Assembly (NCBI RefSeq): GCF_006385685.1
Contig: NZ_VFRP01000002.1
Coordinates: 62,001 to 126,000 of the forward strand
Direction: 5' to 3'
DNA from: Amaricoccus solimangrovi
Lineage (GTDB): Bacteria; Pseudomonadota; Alphaproteobacteria; Rhodobacterales; Rhodobacteraceae
DNA: 64,000 bases
Shown: positions 63,536 to 64,000 of the stretch, in pieces
Position numbering within the stretch: position 1 is the stretch's first letter
How the letters are laid out: each line of letters opens with the position of its first letter
Notes under the pieces: generated by a model
What the model was told of the DNA's origin: nothing
The model's input: only the letters and a program-made list of their open reading frames with translations
Databases searched by the model: none
Translations under genes and position numbers: made by a program

Positions 63536-64000
63536 GCCCTGTGCTCCGCCGTTCTGAGGATGACCCGGCCCTTTCTCCGTTCGGCCCGGGCGTTGAAGGC
63601 CACGGCGATGATGATCGCGGAGCCCGAGATCGCAAGCTGCCAGAAGGGCGAGATGTTGACCACCGGCAGCGCGTTCTTGATCACGCCGAGAAAGAGCGCG
63701 CCGAGGACCGCGCCCGCGACCGAGCCGATCCCGCCCGCGATCGAGACGCCGCCGATCACGCAGGCGGCGATCACGTCGAGCTCGAACCCGCCGGCGATGT
63801 CGACATAGGCGACCGCGTAGCGCGCGACCCAGAGATAGCCGCAGAGCCCGGCGATGGCGCCCGAGAGCACATAGGCCGCGAAGCGGGTCCGCCCGGTGTC
63901 GATGCCCGCGTAGACCGCCGCGTTCGCATTGCCGCCGACGGCGTGAAAGGCGCGGCCCGTCGCGGTCCTCGTGTAGAGCAGCCAGGCGAGCCCGATGACG
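63532..64000 (-). CDS. rhaP: Rhamnose ABC transporter permease (partial, N-terminus outside window)
   Basis: The C-terminal ~155 residues of a second CUT2 permease. Visible are TATGRAFHAVGGNANAAVYA, the cytoplasmic loop typical of RbsC-like proteins (AVGGN), VLSGAIAGLCGYLWVARYAV, CVIGGVSIAGGIGSVAGAVL and the last helix FWQLAISGSAIIIAVAFNAR, ending in EHRA. The gene continues past the right edge, where the ATPase and binding-protein genes of the operon would be expected. Confidence 0.87.
   Translation of the reverse strand, partial: VIGLAWLLYTRTATGRAFHAVGGNANAAVYAGIDTGRTRFAAYVLSGAIAGLCGYLWVARYAVAYVDIAGGFELDVIAACVIGGVSIAGGIGSVAGAVLGALFLGVIKNALPVVNISPFWQLAISGSAIIIAVAFNARAERRKGRVILRTAEHRA

Overview
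The window is very GC-rich chromosomal DNA (roughly 70%) from an alphaproteobacterium, most likely of the Rhodobacteraceae/Paracoccaceae. Pointers are a PccR-type propionyl-CoA regulator with its TTTGCAA-type operator next to pccB, intracellular polyhydroxybutyrate depolymerase, a rhamnose uptake operon in the Rhizobium order (rhaP-rhaQ-mutarotase-kinase), an NHEJ ligD-ku pair, and very tight gene packing with many TGATG, ATGA and GTGA start/stop overlaps. No rRNA, tRNA, CRISPR array, insertion sequence or prophage was seen. Because of the GC content almost every real gene has long antisense open frames; these are left out.

Layout. 1-2.1 kb: MarC-family membrane protein (partial) and an ABC-F ATPase. 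2.3-5.4 kb: ndk, a PCu(A)C copper chaperone with an unusual Gly/Thr/Met repeat tail, purN and purM. 5.6-10.9 kb: a leftward DNA-repair operon, ligD - ku - BRCT/MerR-HTH/TPR protein - alpha/beta hydrolase, ending in a decayed exodeoxyribonuclease III fragment. 11.1-16.1 kb: 3-hydroxybutyrate dehydrogenase, YihY/BrkB protein, K+ channel with RCK domain, a small Sm-like protein, exopolysaccharide sugar transferase. 16.1-23.1 kb: GST, PHB depolymerase, GMC oxidoreductase with a minimal Tat-signal partner, M19 dipeptidase, M32 carboxypeptidase. 23.1-32.5 kb: two divergent operons that read as an amino-sugar module: a sugar ABC transporter plus Gfo/Idh dehydrogenase on the left, and BadF-type GlcNAc kinase, SIS-domain deaminase and nagA on the right, with a GntR-type operator candidate between them. 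A lower-GC DUF7002-like gene sits inside the transporter operon. 32.5-36.2 kb: acylphosphatase, rimO, cytochrome c, RidA-like protein, outer-membrane beta-barrel.

36.3-49.7 kb is a propionate module: PccR-like regulator, pccB, four small genes, pccA, a DUF4174 protein, methylmalonyl-CoA mutase, malic enzyme (maeB) and propionyl-CoA synthetase (prpE). Together they turn propionate into succinyl-CoA and then C4 acids into pyruvate; only the epimerase is not in view. 49.8-55.1 kb is a four-gene signalling cassette: a periplasmic sulfite-oxidase-fold protein that lacks the cofactor cysteine, a membrane histidine kinase with degenerate ATPase and receiver domains, a soluble kinase-receiver-Hpt protein, and a LuxO/NtrC-type sigma-54 activator. 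It is the best candidate here for an undescribed sensory system; the NHEJ operon with its extra BRCT/TPR gene is the second. 55.1-58.9 kb is the deoxynucleoside operon cdd-deoC-deoA-deoB, followed by an ArsC/Spx-like protein and phosphomannomutase. The right edge is the L-rhamnose operon, cut inside the first permease gene.

Assignments rest on reading motifs and translations by eye. No database search was run, so family names are recognition-based and functional links between neighbours are inference.
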